Of a stretch of 64,000 nucleotides of DNA, positions 43,359 to 52,058 are shown one piece after another. The DNA comes from BOG-908 sp963795825 (GTDB lineage Bacteria; Pseudomonadota; Alphaproteobacteria; Acetobacterales; Acetobacteraceae). Under the pieces are notes generated by a model. The model was not told the origin of the DNA. It worked only from the letters and a program-made list of their open reading frames with translations, and made no database searches. The stretch spans positions 310,001 to 374,000 of the forward strand of contig CAWCIW010000005.1 of assembly GCA_963795825.1 (NCBI GenBank), read 5' to 3'. Within the stretch, counting starts at the first letter, position 1. Each line of letters starts with the position of its first letter. The position numbers and the translations under genes are program-made.

Positions 43359-44075
43359 TCAGATACCCGCGCCGGCGTCCTTGTGTATGCCGCACTCCGT
43401 CTTGCCCGTCCCGGCCCAGCGGCCGCTCCTCGGATCGTCCCCGGCCGCCACCGCCCGCGTGCACGTGGCGCAGCCGATCGACGGATAGCCGGCCAGGCTC
43501 AGCGCATGCCGCGGCAACCCGCGCGCCACCATCTCCGCCTCGACATCTGCAGCGCTCCAGGCCGCCAGCGGATTGATCTTCACCTTGCCGCCCGCCGCCT
43601 CGCGCACCGGCAACGACGCCCGGATCGCCGACTGGTGCCGCTTGCGTCCGCTGATCCAGGCGTCGAACGGCGCCAACGCCCGCTCCAGCGGCGCCACCTT
43701 GCGAAATGCGCAGCAGGCATCCGCATCGTAGCGCCACAGCTCGGCGCCGGGATCACTGTCCGCCACCGCGGCCGCCGTCGGCCCCACGCTGCGCACGTCG
43801 GTCAGGCCAAGCACGCCGGCCAGCGTGTCCCGATAGGCCAGGGTCTCGCGGAAATGCTGGCGCGTATCGACGAACACCACGGGCGTGGTCGGGTCGATCT
43901 GCGCCACCAGCGCCAGCAATACCGCGGAATCCGCGCCGAAGGAGGAGACCACCGCGATCCGGCCCGCATGGTCGCGCAGCGCGTCTCGCAGGATCGCCAG
44001 GCTGTCGGCCACAGGGTCCGACGCTTCCGGCGGCGCGGTATCCACCAGGCAATCATATGTCACGCAATCCAGCAT
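43359..44075 (-). CDS. cysH: phosphoadenylyl/adenylyl-sulfate reductase, APS-type
   Basis: 238 residues from ATG 44075 (frame is open to 44180). Reduces APS/PAPS to sulfite in assimilatory sulfur metabolism. It has the [4Fe-4S] cysteine set of APS-type enzymes: DACCAFRKVAPL, SIGCATCTRA, and catalytic Cys in GKTECGIH. VSSFGADSAVLLALVAQ is the nucleotide-binding P-loop-like segment. Length is normal for bacterial APS reductase. No cysN/D/I genes are adjacent. Confidence 0.93.
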   Translation of the reverse strand: MLDCVTYDCLVDTAPPEASDPVADSLAILRDALRDHAGRIAVVSSFGADSAVLLALVAQIDPTTPVVFVDTRQHFRETLAYRDTLAGVLGLTDVRSVGPTAAAVADSDPGAELWRYDADACCAFRKVAPLERALAPFDAWISGRKRHQSAIRASLPVREAAGGKVKINPLAAWSAADVEAEMVARGLPRHALSLAGYPSIGCATCTRAVAAGDDPRSGRWAGTGKTECGIHKDAGAGI

Positions 44076-44267
44076 GAAGATGCCCCAATACGCGAAAGAC
44101 GGCGATATAGCCGCTCGCAGTAGCGCATATCGGAAGTTCAACGGCAAATTGCTGTTGTATCCGATATGCACGCCTTGCAATGCGAAGTAGGCTGCTAGGA
44201 AATACCGCGCGCCGGTGTGGAACCCTGGTTTGACCCACCTTCCCCACGCAGCCTATCCACCCGCACA

Positions 44268-44738
44268 ATGGACACCCCGACCACCCAGCCGACCTGGCGC
44301 GTCATCAAGACATACGGTCACGAAGCCGGCTTTTCCTGCGCCTTCCGCCAGTGGCAGGCGCAGCACTCGCATTGCCGCTTCCTGCACGGCTATGCCCTCG
44401 CCTTCCGCTTCACCTTCGCCGCCCGGACCCTGGACGACCGCGGCTGGTGCATCGATTTCGGCGGCCTCAAACCCCTGCGCACCTGGCTCGCCGGCATGTT
44501 CGACCACACGCTGCTCGTAGCGTCCGACGATCCGGACCTCGCCACCCTCGCCGCCCTGCAAACCGCCGGCCTGGCGCAGCTGCGCGTCGTCGAAGCCGTG
44601 GGCTGCGAGGCCTTTGCCGCCTTGGCCCACCAATGGGCCGCTGCCTACCTGGCAAGCGAGACGCAGGGGCGCGTGGTCGTCGAGCAGGTCGAGGTCAGCG
44701 AACATCCCGGTAATGCCGCGAGCTTTTCTCCCGAATAG
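44268..44738 (+). CDS. 6-pyruvoyl-tetrahydropterin synthase/QueD-like protein, divergent
   Basis: 156 residues from ATG 44268. Fold markers fit: HSHCRFLHGYALAF (Cys then LHG), WCIDFGGLKPLRTWLAGMFDHTLLV (the DH pair) and a late EVSEHP. However, the family's HGH zinc/catalytic motif reads HGY and the first zinc His region is SCAFRQWQAQHSH rather than FxAAH. It may use different ligands or be non-standard. In queuosine/folate paths QueD makes 6-carboxytetrahydropterin; no other queC/E genes are nearby. Confidence 0.7.
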   Translation: MDTPTTQPTWRVIKTYGHEAGFSCAFRQWQAQHSHCRFLHGYALAFRFTFAARTLDDRGWCIDFGGLKPLRTWLAGMFDHTLLVASDDPDLATLAALQTAGLAQLRVVEAVGCEAFAALAHQWAAAYLASETQGRVVVEQVEVSEHPGNAASFSPE

Positions 44739-44741
44739 GCC

Positions 44742-44913
44742 AGAAAGCAGTCCTTTTTTGAAAAAAAGGACCAAAAAACCTTTGATCCCGTTCGCTGGGG
44801 CCGACGCATGGGCCTAAGTCCCACGGCTTGCCTGTATCCAGCCAGCGCGCGACAGCACACAGCAAAAGTTTTTTGCTTCTTTTTTTCAAAAAAGAAGGCC
44901 TTCCTTCCTTCCT
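44742..44913. repeat. intergenic element, full copy (GTCC left, CTTC right, T-rich loops)
   Basis: Left arm 44742-44783 has GTCC, T6, G, A7, GGACC, AAAAAACCTTTG. Right arm 44853-44913 has AGCAAAAGTTTTTTGCTTC, T7, C, A6, GAAGGCC. Both share the T-rich loop but differ in stem base. Confidence 0.85.
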
Positions 44914-44988
44914 GCACGCACCAAAGAACCGCCCGCATATACCATCCAGGCCCCGCAACCGCCACCCGCCGCCTGGCGTTCGCGCGGG

Positions 44989-47013
44989 ATGGATAACACC
45001 ACCACAGCGCCGCCGCCGCGCAAACGACACCGCGTCCTGCGCGTCCTGGCCACAATCTTCGGCGTGCTCGTCGTCGGCGTGATCGCCCTGATCCTGCTGT
45101 GGAACTGGGACTGGTTCATCCCGATCGTGCAGAACCAGGCGTCCAGCGCCATCGGCCGCCGCGTCACCATCTCCCATCTGCATGTCCGCCTCGGCCGCAA
45201 CACCACAGTCGCTGCGGACAACGTCGTCGTCGCCAACCCGGACGGCTTCGTCAGTACCTATCCGCTCGCCCGAATCGGCCGCCTGACCGTGGTCGCCAGC
45301 GTGATGGACTATATCCACCACAGCACCATCGTGCTGCCCAGCATCGCGCTCGACCATCCCGACATCCGCGCCATCGCCATGCCGGACGGTAGCAACAACT
45401 ACACGCTGAAACTGCGCCCGGCCAAACCAGGCGCCAAACCCACCCCGCCGCCGCAGATCGGCAATCTGCAGATCACCGCCGGCACAGCCTATGTGGTCGA
45501 CCCCAAGTTGAAGACGAATTTTGCCGCCGGTATCGCCACCCGCCCGGCCACCGCAAGCGAGCCCGCCGCCATCGTCGTCAATGCCAAGGGCACCTACGCC
45601 GCCCAGCCGGTCACCGCGGACTTCATCGGCGGCGCCCTGCTCAGCCTGCGTGACGCGAAGCATCCCTATCCGATCGACCTGCACGTGGCGAACGGCCCCA
45701 CCAAGGCCTCTCTCGTCGGCACTGTGGAAAACCCGCTCAACTTCGCCGGTGCCCGCCTGAAGCTGAGTTTCTCCGGCCCGGACATGTCCGAGCTCTACCC
45801 GCTGACCGGCATTCCCATCCCGCAAACCCCGCCGTTTTCGATTGCCGGCAACCTCGATTATGCCCCCCCGCGCATACGCTTCACCAATTTCGAAGGTCGC
45901 GTCGGCGCCTCGGATTTGGGCGGCACCATCACCGCCGAGCCGCGCCCTGGCACAAGGCCGGACGTCACGATGGACCTGGTCAGCCGCCGTGTGGACCTGG
46001 CCGATCTCGGCGGCTTCATCGGCACGCCGGCCGGCAAGCTGAACCAGACCGCCGGCGAGACGCCCGAGCAGAAGAAAGAGGCCGCCGCAGCAAAGACCAG
46101 CAAGAAGCTGTTCCCCGACACCAAGATCAACCTGCCGAAGATCCGTGCGGCCGACATCCACCTGAAATACACCGCCGATCACATCGAGAACAAATACACG
46201 CCGTTCGACAAGCTCCGCGTCACGATGGACATCGTCGACGGCAAGATCGCCCTGCACCCGCTCGATTTCGTCGTCGGCAACGGTGACATCGCCAGCGTCA
46301 TCGAGCTCACCCCTGATCCGAACGACCTGGTGCACGCCAACGCCGACATACGCTTCCACCACCTCGAGCTCGCCCGCCTGATGCAGGCGACCCACAGCTT
46401 CAAGGGCAGCGGCATCATCGGTGGCCAGGCGCGTCTCGACACCAACGGCAATTCGCTCGCCAGCATGATGGGCCAGGGCAATGGCGAGCTTAAGCTGGTA
46501 CTCACCAGCGCAGGTGACGTCTCCGCCCTGCTCGTCGATGTGGCGGGGCTGGAGTTCGGCAATGCCTTGCTCAGCGCGCTGGGGGTGCCCAACCGTGCCA
46601 AGATCGACTGCTTCGACGTCGATCTGCCGATGCGCCAGGGCCTTGTGGACATCAAGGAGATGCTGCTGGATACCGATGAGGCCCGCGTGGTCGGCAAGGG
46701 CAGCCTCAACCTGCGCGACCAGTCGATGGACATGTCGCTGACCACGCGCTCGAAGCATTTCTCGATCGGCTCGCTGCCGGGTCCGATCAACCTCACCGGC
46801 CCGATCACCAGCCCCTCGATACGGCCTGGTGCGGAAGTGGCGGCGCGGGCCGGGGCGGCGGTCGGGCTAGGCATCGTGCTAACGCCGCTTGGGGCGTTGC
46901 TGCCGACGGTGCAGTTTGGCGTGGGCAATGACGATGCCTGTCCGAAGGCAGAGGCTGCGATCCGGCAACCGTTGAAGGCACCTGCGCCTAGCCGGCGGCA
47001 CGCGCACAAGTAA
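44989..47013 (+). CDS. AsmA-family inner-membrane protein
   Basis: 674 residues. One N-terminal membrane helix at about 18-40 (VLRVLATIFGVLVVGVIALI) after a basic head, then a long periplasmic beta-rich groove: SAIGRRVTISHLHVRLGRNTTV is the AsmA N-terminal motif, and VVGNGDIASVIELTPDPNDLVHANADIRFHHLELARLM with the AsmA_2 C-terminal block (GSGIIGGQARLDTNGNS, GELKLVLTSAGDVSALLVDVAGL). Such proteins bridge inner and outer membranes for phospholipid transport. The stop TAA begins the next element. Confidence 0.9.
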   Translation: MDNTTTAPPPRKRHRVLRVLATIFGVLVVGVIALILLWNWDWFIPIVQNQASSAIGRRVTISHLHVRLGRNTTVAADNVVVANPDGFVSTYPLARIGRLTVVASVMDYIHHSTIVLPSIALDHPDIRAIAMPDGSNNYTLKLRPAKPGAKPTPPPQIGNLQITAGTAYVVDPKLKTNFAAGIATRPATASEPAAIVVNAKGTYAAQPVTADFIGGALLSLRDAKHPYPIDLHVANGPTKASLVGTVENPLNFAGARLKLSFSGPDMSELYPLTGIPIPQTPPFSIAGNLDYAPPRIRFTNFEGRVGASDLGGTITAEPRPGTRPDVTMDLVSRRVDLADLGGFIGTPAGKLNQTAGETPEQKKEAAAAKTSKKLFPDTKINLPKIRAADIHLKYTADHIENKYTPFDKLRVTMDIVDGKIALHPLDFVVGNGDIASVIELTPDPNDLVHANADIRFHHLELARLMQATHSFKGSGIIGGQARLDTNGNSLASMMGQGNGELKLVLTSAGDVSALLVDVAGLEFGNALLSALGVPNRAKIDCFDVDLPMRQGLVDIKEMLLDTDEARVVGKGSLNLRDQSMDMSLTTRSKHFSIGSLPGPINLTGPITSPSIRPGAEVAARAGAAVGLGIVLTPLGALLPTVQFGVGNDDACPKAEAAIRQPLKAPAPSRRHAHK

Positions 47014-47190
47014 GCAAGGCCTTCTTTTTTGAAAAAAAGAAGCAAAAAACTTTTGCTATGACGCGTGCTGCCCGAGCCTTGCGCATTTTTGCCCGGGCAA
47101 GCGCTTGCACGCAGAGCGTTGGCTTCGGGGCAGCGATCATAGCAAAAGTTTTTTGTTTCTTTTTTTCAAAAAAGAAAGCGCTTTCTTAAC
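47012..47190. repeat. intergenic element, full copy, T-rich loops (CTTC left, TTTC right)
   Basis: Left arm 47012-47058 starts at the AsmA stop codon (TAAGCAAGGCCTTC). Right arm 47130-47190 has TAGCAAAAGTTTTTTGTTTC, T7, C, A6, GAAAGCGC, a TTTC/GAAA stem, again with both sides changed together. Confidence 0.85.
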
Positions 47191-47236
47191 TTCCCGGCAT
47201 TTGGCTCAGCCCGCCTTTTCTGGAACAAGCCGCCAA

Positions 47237-47983
47237 ATGCCCTCGCTCTCCATCCCGCTCACCTCCGCCTCCAATCTGCGCGACCTCGGCGGCTGGCCCA
47301 CCGCCGATGGCCGCCACGTGCGGACCGGACTCGTCTTCCGTGCCCCTGCCCTGAGCCGGCTGAACAGCGACGACCAGGCGGTGATCGCAAAGCTCGGCCT
47401 GCGCACCGTGTGCGACCTGCGCGGCGTGCAGGAGGCCGCCAGCAATCCCGTTTCCCTGTCCGGCCCCGAGGTGCTCGCCTTGCCCATAGAGCCCTCGGTA
47501 GGCGCCGGCCTGCGTGACATACTGCGCACCGGCCAGGATAGCGGCCATGCCAGCCCGGACGACATGATGGCGCTGCTGCGCGACGCCTACCGCGCCTACG
47601 CGCTACAAAGCTTTGCGCAATACCGGGCCTTGTTCGCCGCCCTCCTGGCGCCGGGCGGCACGCCGCTGCTGCTGCACTGCTCGGCCGGCAAGGACCGCAC
47701 CGGCTTCGGGTCAGCACTTTTGCTGAGCGCGCTTGGCGTATCATGGGCTGACGTGATGGAGGATTACCTCGCGACCAACACGCTCTGGCGCCGCGAGATC
47801 GCCAGCAGGTTCGACCTTCCCGAGCCGGTGAAGGACGTCCTGTTCAGCGCCCACGAGAACCTGCTGGCGGCAGCGTTCGACGCCATACGCGAGGAATACG
47901 GCTCAGTGGACACCTACCTGGAACAGGCGATCGGCCTGGATGCAGCCGCCCGAGCCAGGCTGGTAGAGCACCTAACCGCGTGA
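47237..47983 (+). CDS. tyrosine-protein phosphatase (atypical, DUF3018/PTP-like)
   Basis: 248 residues from ATG 47237. Cys-dependent phosphatase signature HCSAGKDRTG with catalytic C148, preceded by NLRDLGGWPTADGRHVRTGLVFRAPALSRL, the N-terminal motif of the bacterial tyrosine/serine phosphatase family (Y_phosphatase3, as LipA/MptpB). Asp acid is likely in the LRDLGG/DDMM region. Frames starting earlier run through the intergenic element. The function of such proteins ranges from phosphoinositide to phosphotyrosine dephosphorylation. Confidence 0.88.
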   Translation: MPSLSIPLTSASNLRDLGGWPTADGRHVRTGLVFRAPALSRLNSDDQAVIAKLGLRTVCDLRGVQEAASNPVSLSGPEVLALPIEPSVGAGLRDILRTGQDSGHASPDDMMALLRDAYRAYALQSFAQYRALFAALLAPGGTPLLLHCSAGKDRTGFGSALLLSALGVSWADVMEDYLATNTLWRREIASRFDLPEPVKDVLFSAHENLLAAAFDAIREEYGSVDTYLEQAIGLDAAARARLVEHLTA

Positions 47984-48007
47984 AAGCCCGCTTTCAGCAG
48001 GATAGAA

Positions 48008-48066
48008 CGCCGACAGGGAGCAAAAGTCTTTTGCTTCTTTTCTTCAGAAAAGAAGGCCTTCGTTCC
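48008..48066. repeat. intergenic element, half copy (right arm), CTTC subfamily
   Basis: AACGCCGACAGGGAGCAAAA, GTCTTTTGCTTC, TTTTCTTCAGAAAAGAAGG, CCTTCGTTCCTA. Between the phosphatase and DedA genes; the DedA start GTG is 3 bp past it. No inverted left arm found. Confidence 0.85.
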
Positions 48067-48068
48067 TA

Positions 48069-48641
48069 GTGGATCTCTCCGTAGCCCACCTCCTGACCGC
48101 AGCCGGCCACAGCGTATTCCTGCAAGGCGCCGCAATCGTAATAGGCACCTTTATTCTGGAAGACGCCGCTACCGCCGCCGCCGCTCTGGCCGTGCAGAGC
48201 GGCGGCGTGTCGATCCAGGTGGCCCTGAGCGCGCTCTACATAGGCATAGTGCTGGGCGACATAGGCCTCTACGGCCTGGGCCGCCTGGCTGCGCACGTAC
48301 CCTGGGCCGCCCGCCTGATCCCGCCGCAGCGGCAGGATCGCGGCCGCGCGTGGCTGGAGCGGCACGTGTTCAAGGTGGTGTTCATCAGCCGTTTTCTGCC
48401 GGGCGTGCGCCTGCCGACCTACACCGCGTGTGGCTTTCTGGGCGCAAACTTTCGCAAATTCGTCGCAGCCGCGGTTGGCGCCACCTTGATCTGGACTTCC
48501 GCGTTGTTCGCCATATCGCTGCGCGTGGGCAAGCTGCTCGTGGACCATCTCGGCGAGTGGCGCTGGGCCGGTTTTGCCGCGTTCGTCGTCGTCATCATCC
48601 TGGCCGGCCGCCTGGCGGTCCGCGCCCAGGTCAAAGGATAG
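48069..48641 (+). CDS. DedA-family membrane protein
   Basis: 190 residues from GTG 48069. DedA/SNARE-associated superfamily: EDAATAAAALAVQSG (substrate-binding acidic pair region), LGDIGLYGLGR (GDxxGYxxGR-like), FISRFLPGVRLPTYTACGFLG (FxxRFIPGxR), and two re-entrant-type hydrophobic halves. The family flips phospholipids or undecaprenyl phosphate. The TAG stop is followed five bases later by the ATP-grasp start, so the two genes probably form an operon. Confidence 0.88.
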   Translation: MDLSVAHLLTAAGHSVFLQGAAIVIGTFILEDAATAAAALAVQSGGVSIQVALSALYIGIVLGDIGLYGLGRLAAHVPWAARLIPPQRQDRGRAWLERHVFKVVFISRFLPGVRLPTYTACGFLGANFRKFVAAAVGATLIWTSALFAISLRVGKLLVDHLGEWRWAGFAAFVVVIILAGRLAVRAQVKG

Positions 48642-48645
48642 CAAT

Positions 48646-49758
48646 TTGGACTCGCTCGCCGCGCATATCGACGAAGACGCGTTGCACGCTGCGCTGGCCG
48701 AGCCGATGCCGCGCCGGCGCGAGGTCTCCCCGTTCGAGTTCCTGCCCGGCTGGCTCACATACTTCCCGGTGATCGCCCAGTGGCTGGCGCTCGGCGCCTG
48801 GTATCGCGACCTCAGCCTGCCCACCGCGGCCAACCCCGCGATCACCACCGGCGGCCTGTGCGGCGAGAGCAAGACCGCCATACTGGATCTGGTGACCGGC
48901 GAAGCGCGCGACGCGATCGCGCCCTACACCACGATGGTCACCGGCGACGACGACCTGCCGCGCGCGCGCGCCGCCCTGACCCAAGCCGGCCTTTCGCTGC
49001 CGATCGTGCTGAAACCGGATATCGGCTGCAACGGCGCCGGCGTGCGCCTCATCGCCGACGAAGCAGCCCTGGCCGCCGCACTCGCCGCCTTCCCGCGCCA
49101 GGTTAAGCTCGTGCTCCAGCACCTCATCCCCTACGAAGGCGAAGCCGGCATCTTCTACATCCGCCGCCCGCAGGACCATGCCGGACACGTCACCTCGCTC
49201 ACCCTGAAGCACGCCCCCGTTGTGACCGGCGACGGCACATCCACCCTGCGCCGCCTGATCGAAACCGACCCGCGCCACGGCAAGCTGCAGCACCTCTATC
49301 TCTCCCGCCTCGGCGCCCAGCTCGACACCATCCCCGCCCGCGGCGCGCGCGTGCGCCTGGTGTTCGCGGGCAACCACTGTCGCGGCTCGATCTTCCGCAA
49401 CGGTGCGGCCGACATCACGCCGGCGCTCGCCACCCGCATCGACCAGATCGCGCGCGCCATGCCGGACTTCCATTTCGGCCGTATCGACGTGCGGTATCGC
49501 AGCCTGCACGCGCTGCGCGAGGGCACCGATTTCAGCATTATCGAGATCAACGGCGTGGGCTCGGAAGCCACCCATATCTGGGACCCTGATACCACTTTGC
49601 GCGAGGTGTATTCCGTGCAGTTGCGGCATTACGGTGCAGCGTGGGCGATTGCCGCGGAGATGCGCCGGCGTGGGGCGCGGCCTAGCGGGCTTTTGCCGAT
49701 GTTTCGTGACTGGAAGAACCAGTTGCGGTTGATGGCGTCTTATCCGCTTAACGATTGA
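48646..49758 (+). CDS. ATP-grasp family ligase-like protein, product unknown
   Basis: 370 residues from TTG 48646, with AAAGGA eight bases upstream; the longer frame overlaps DedA. ATP-grasp features: LPIVLKPDIGCNGAGVRLI (the lysine/Gly-rich loop), QHLIPYEGEAGIFYIRR, FGRIDVRYRS and SIIEINGVGSEATHI (metal-binding Glu/Asn pair). It resembles D-Ala-D-Ala ligase/carboxylate-amine ligases in fold, but no substrate can be named. Neighbour DedA and phosphatase suggest a lipid or envelope-modification role. Confidence 0.82.
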   Translation: MDSLAAHIDEDALHAALAEPMPRRREVSPFEFLPGWLTYFPVIAQWLALGAWYRDLSLPTAANPAITTGGLCGESKTAILDLVTGEARDAIAPYTTMVTGDDDLPRARAALTQAGLSLPIVLKPDIGCNGAGVRLIADEAALAAALAAFPRQVKLVLQHLIPYEGEAGIFYIRRPQDHAGHVTSLTLKHAPVVTGDGTSTLRRLIETDPRHGKLQHLYLSRLGAQLDTIPARGARVRLVFAGNHCRGSIFRNGAADITPALATRIDQIARAMPDFHFGRIDVRYRSLHALREGTDFSIIEINGVGSEATHIWDPDTTLREVYSVQLRHYGAAWAIAAEMRRRGARPSGLLPMFRDWKNQLRLMASYPLND

Positions 49759-49762
49759 TAGC

Positions 49763-49939
49763 GTGAAGCAAGGCCTTCTTTTCTGAAGAAAAGAAGCAAA
49801 AGGCTTTTGTCCCGACGCCTGCCCAGAGGCTCGCACTGTCCTGCCAATATCGCTGTGGCAGAACCGGCGCGGGCCTCGGTGCAGGCGGGGAGCAAAAGTC
49901 TTTTGCTTCTTTTCTTCAGAAAAGAAGGCCTTCCTTCCT
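49763..49939. repeat. intergenic element, full copy, matched CTTC arms
   Basis: Left arm 49763-49809 (GAAGCAAGGCCTTC, TTTTCTGAAGAAAAGAAGC, AAAAGGCTTTTG) is the exact reverse complement of right arm 49880-49939 through the hairpin. Inner ends GACGCCTGC and GCAGGCGGG are inverted repeats as well. Confidence 0.9.
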
Positions 49940-49953
49940 AAGGATTACCTTCG

Positions 49954-51048
49954 ATGAACTCCGACCTCCTAAGCCCGGTAACACTAGGCCCGCTAACCCT
50001 AGCTAACCGCATAGTCATGGCCCCCCTGACCCGCAGCCGAGCCCAAGCCGGCGGCATCCAGGGCGAGCTAAACGCCACCTACTACGCGCAGCGGGCCAGC
50101 GCCGGCCTGATCATCAGCGAGGCCACCAACATCTCCCGCCAGGGCCGCGGTTATGCGCTCACCCCCGGCATCTTCACCGAGGCGCAGGTCGCCGGCTGGC
50201 GCCTCGTCACCGACAAGCTCCACGCGGCCGGCGGACGCATCTTCTGCCAGCTCTGGCATGTCGGCCGCATCAGCCACCCTGATCTGCAGATGGACCAGGC
50301 GCTTCCCGTGGCGCCGTCCGCGATACGCCCCACCAAGGGCACCGCCTTCACCGACCTCGGAATGCAGGCGTTCGTGACCCCGCGCGCCCTGCGCACCGAC
50401 GAGATACCCGGCATCGTCGCCGACTACGCCCACGCCGCGGACTGCGCCAAGCGTGCCGGCTTCGACGGCGTGGAGATACACGCCGCCAACGGCTACCTCA
50501 TCGACCAATTCCTCCGCACCAGCACGAACCACCGCACCGACACCTACGGCGGCTCGCTGGAAAACCGCGTTCGCCTGCTGACCGAAGTGACCGAGGCGGT
50601 GCTCAAGGTATGGCCCGCCGGCAGCGTCGGCGTGCGTTTCGGGCCCACCAGTGCCGCCAACGACATCTCCGACGCCGACCCGCAGGCCACCTTCGGCTAC
50701 GCGGTCTCGCAGATGGACCGCGCCGGCCTCGCCTATATCCACGTGATAGAGGGCGAGACCCAGGGCCCGCGCAACTCGATCCCCGGCTTCGATTTCGGCG
50801 CGCTCAAGAGGCTGTTCCGCGGCCTCTATATGGCCAACAACAATTTCACCCTCGAACTCGCCGAGCAGGCGCGTCGCACGGACGCCGCCGACCTGATCTG
50901 CTTCGGCCGGCCGTTCATCGCCAACCCCGACCTGGTCGAGCGTTTCCGCGACGGCGCGGCCCTGGCACCCGAAGCGCCCAAGGAGACGTGGTACGGCGGT
51001 CGGGAGAAGGGCTATACGGACTTTCCCCGGCGCGACGGCACGGTCTAG
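49954..51048 (+). CDS. old yellow enzyme family alkene/N-ethylmaleimide reductase (NemA-like)
   Basis: 364 residues. FMN-dependent TIM barrel reducing activated C=C or nitro groups with NADPH. Motifs: RIVMAPLTRSRA (FMN-binding start), QLWHVGRISHP, FDGVEIHAANGYLIDQFLRTSTNHRTDTYGGS (His/Asn substrate pair), SVGVRFGP and the Tyr proton donor in the family position within GYLIDQF. Length is normal. Only the intergenic element precedes it. Confidence 0.93.
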   Translation: MNSDLLSPVTLGPLTLANRIVMAPLTRSRAQAGGIQGELNATYYAQRASAGLIISEATNISRQGRGYALTPGIFTEAQVAGWRLVTDKLHAAGGRIFCQLWHVGRISHPDLQMDQALPVAPSAIRPTKGTAFTDLGMQAFVTPRALRTDEIPGIVADYAHAADCAKRAGFDGVEIHAANGYLIDQFLRTSTNHRTDTYGGSLENRVRLLTEVTEAVLKVWPAGSVGVRFGPTSAANDISDADPQATFGYAVSQMDRAGLAYIHVIEGETQGPRNSIPGFDFGALKRLFRGLYMANNNFTLELAEQARRTDAADLICFGRPFIANPDLVERFRDGAALAPEAPKETWYGGREKGYTDFPRRDGTV

Positions 51049-51103
51049 GTAGGCTCCACCGGGCGGCCACGCGCGCCGCCCGGTCCACAGCCGGGACCGC
51101 CGC

Positions 51104-51955
51104 ATGACTTACCTGCACGCTCTGCTCATCGCCGTATTGCAGGGGGCGACCGAGCTGTTTCCGGTAAGCTCGCTCGGTCACGCGGTGATCGTGCCGGCGG
51201 TGCTGGGTTGGCATTTCGACCAGCACGCGCCGGTATTCCTGCCGTTTCTCGTGCTTCTGCACGTGGGCACCGCGGCTGCCCTGCTGGGCTATTTCTGGCG
51301 CGACTGGTGGGCGCTCGGCACCGGCGTGGTGGGCCTCTCAGGCCCCGACCGCGGCCGGGAAAGCCGCCATATCCTGGTGCTGCTCGTGGTTGCCACGATC
51401 CCCGCGGTGATCGCCGGCGGCCTGCTGGAACACCAGGTGCGCCGCCTGTTCGAAGCGCCGATCACTGCCTGCTATTTCCTCGCCGCGAACGGGTTGCTGC
51501 TGATCGCCGGGGAACATCTGCGCCGGCACGTCGCCAGCGCCGACGCGCCGGTACGGCCGCTGGCGACGCTGACGGTGATCGACGCGCTGGTGATCGGGTT
51601 GTGGCAATGCCTGGCGCTGCTGCCCGGGTTGTCGCGTTCCGGCGCCACCATCACCGGCGGGCTCATCCGCGGGATCGGCCATGAGGCGTCCGCGCATTTC
51701 TCGTTCCTGATCGCCTTGCCGGTGATACTCGGCGCCACGGCGCTGGAAGTGCCCAAGCTGCTGCACGCCGACGTGCCGGCCGGCACATTCCAGATCGCCA
51801 GCGTGGCTGCCGTAGTGGCAGGGCTGGTGGCGCTGGCCAGCACGGCATTCCTGATGCGGTATTTCCGCAATAACAGCCGGTGGGCGATGGACCCGTTCGG
51901 CTATTATTGCATCGTAGCTGCCCTGGTCAGCGGAGTTCTGATCTATGCATCGTAG
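51104..51955 (+). CDS. uppP: undecaprenyl-diphosphate phosphatase
   Basis: 283 residues. BacA-type: LLIAVLQGATELFPVSSLGHAVI carries the conserved (Q/E)GxTE-x-LP(V/I)SSxxH motif, and LPGLSRSGATITGGL is the second PGxSRSG motif. About eight membrane helices. Recycles the lipid carrier for peptidoglycan and polysaccharide, and so serves the Wzx/Wzy locus in this window. It starts 55 bp after the reductase. Confidence 0.95.
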   Translation: MTYLHALLIAVLQGATELFPVSSLGHAVIVPAVLGWHFDQHAPVFLPFLVLLHVGTAAALLGYFWRDWWALGTGVVGLSGPDRGRESRHILVLLVVATIPAVIAGGLLEHQVRRLFEAPITACYFLAANGLLLIAGEHLRRHVASADAPVRPLATLTVIDALVIGLWQCLALLPGLSRSGATITGGLIRGIGHEASAHFSFLIALPVILGATALEVPKLLHADVPAGTFQIASVAAVVAGLVALASTAFLMRYFRNNSRWAMDPFGYYCIVAALVSGVLIYAS

Positions 51956-51996
51956 CAGCAACAGCCCTGGTCTATCCAGACAGACACGATCGCCGC

Positions 51997-52058
51997 AAAT
52001 GCGGGGAGCAAAAGTTTTTTGTTTCTTTTTTTCAAAAAAGAAATTCTTGCTTGCTACC
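51997..52058. repeat. intergenic element, half copy (right arm), TTTC subfamily
   Basis: GGGGAGCAAAAGTTTTTTGT, TTC, T7, C, A6, GAAATTC, TTGCTTGC. Stem is TTTC/GAAA with compensating sides. The plausible start codon of the SGNH hydrolase (TTG 52047) lies inside it. Confidence 0.85.
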
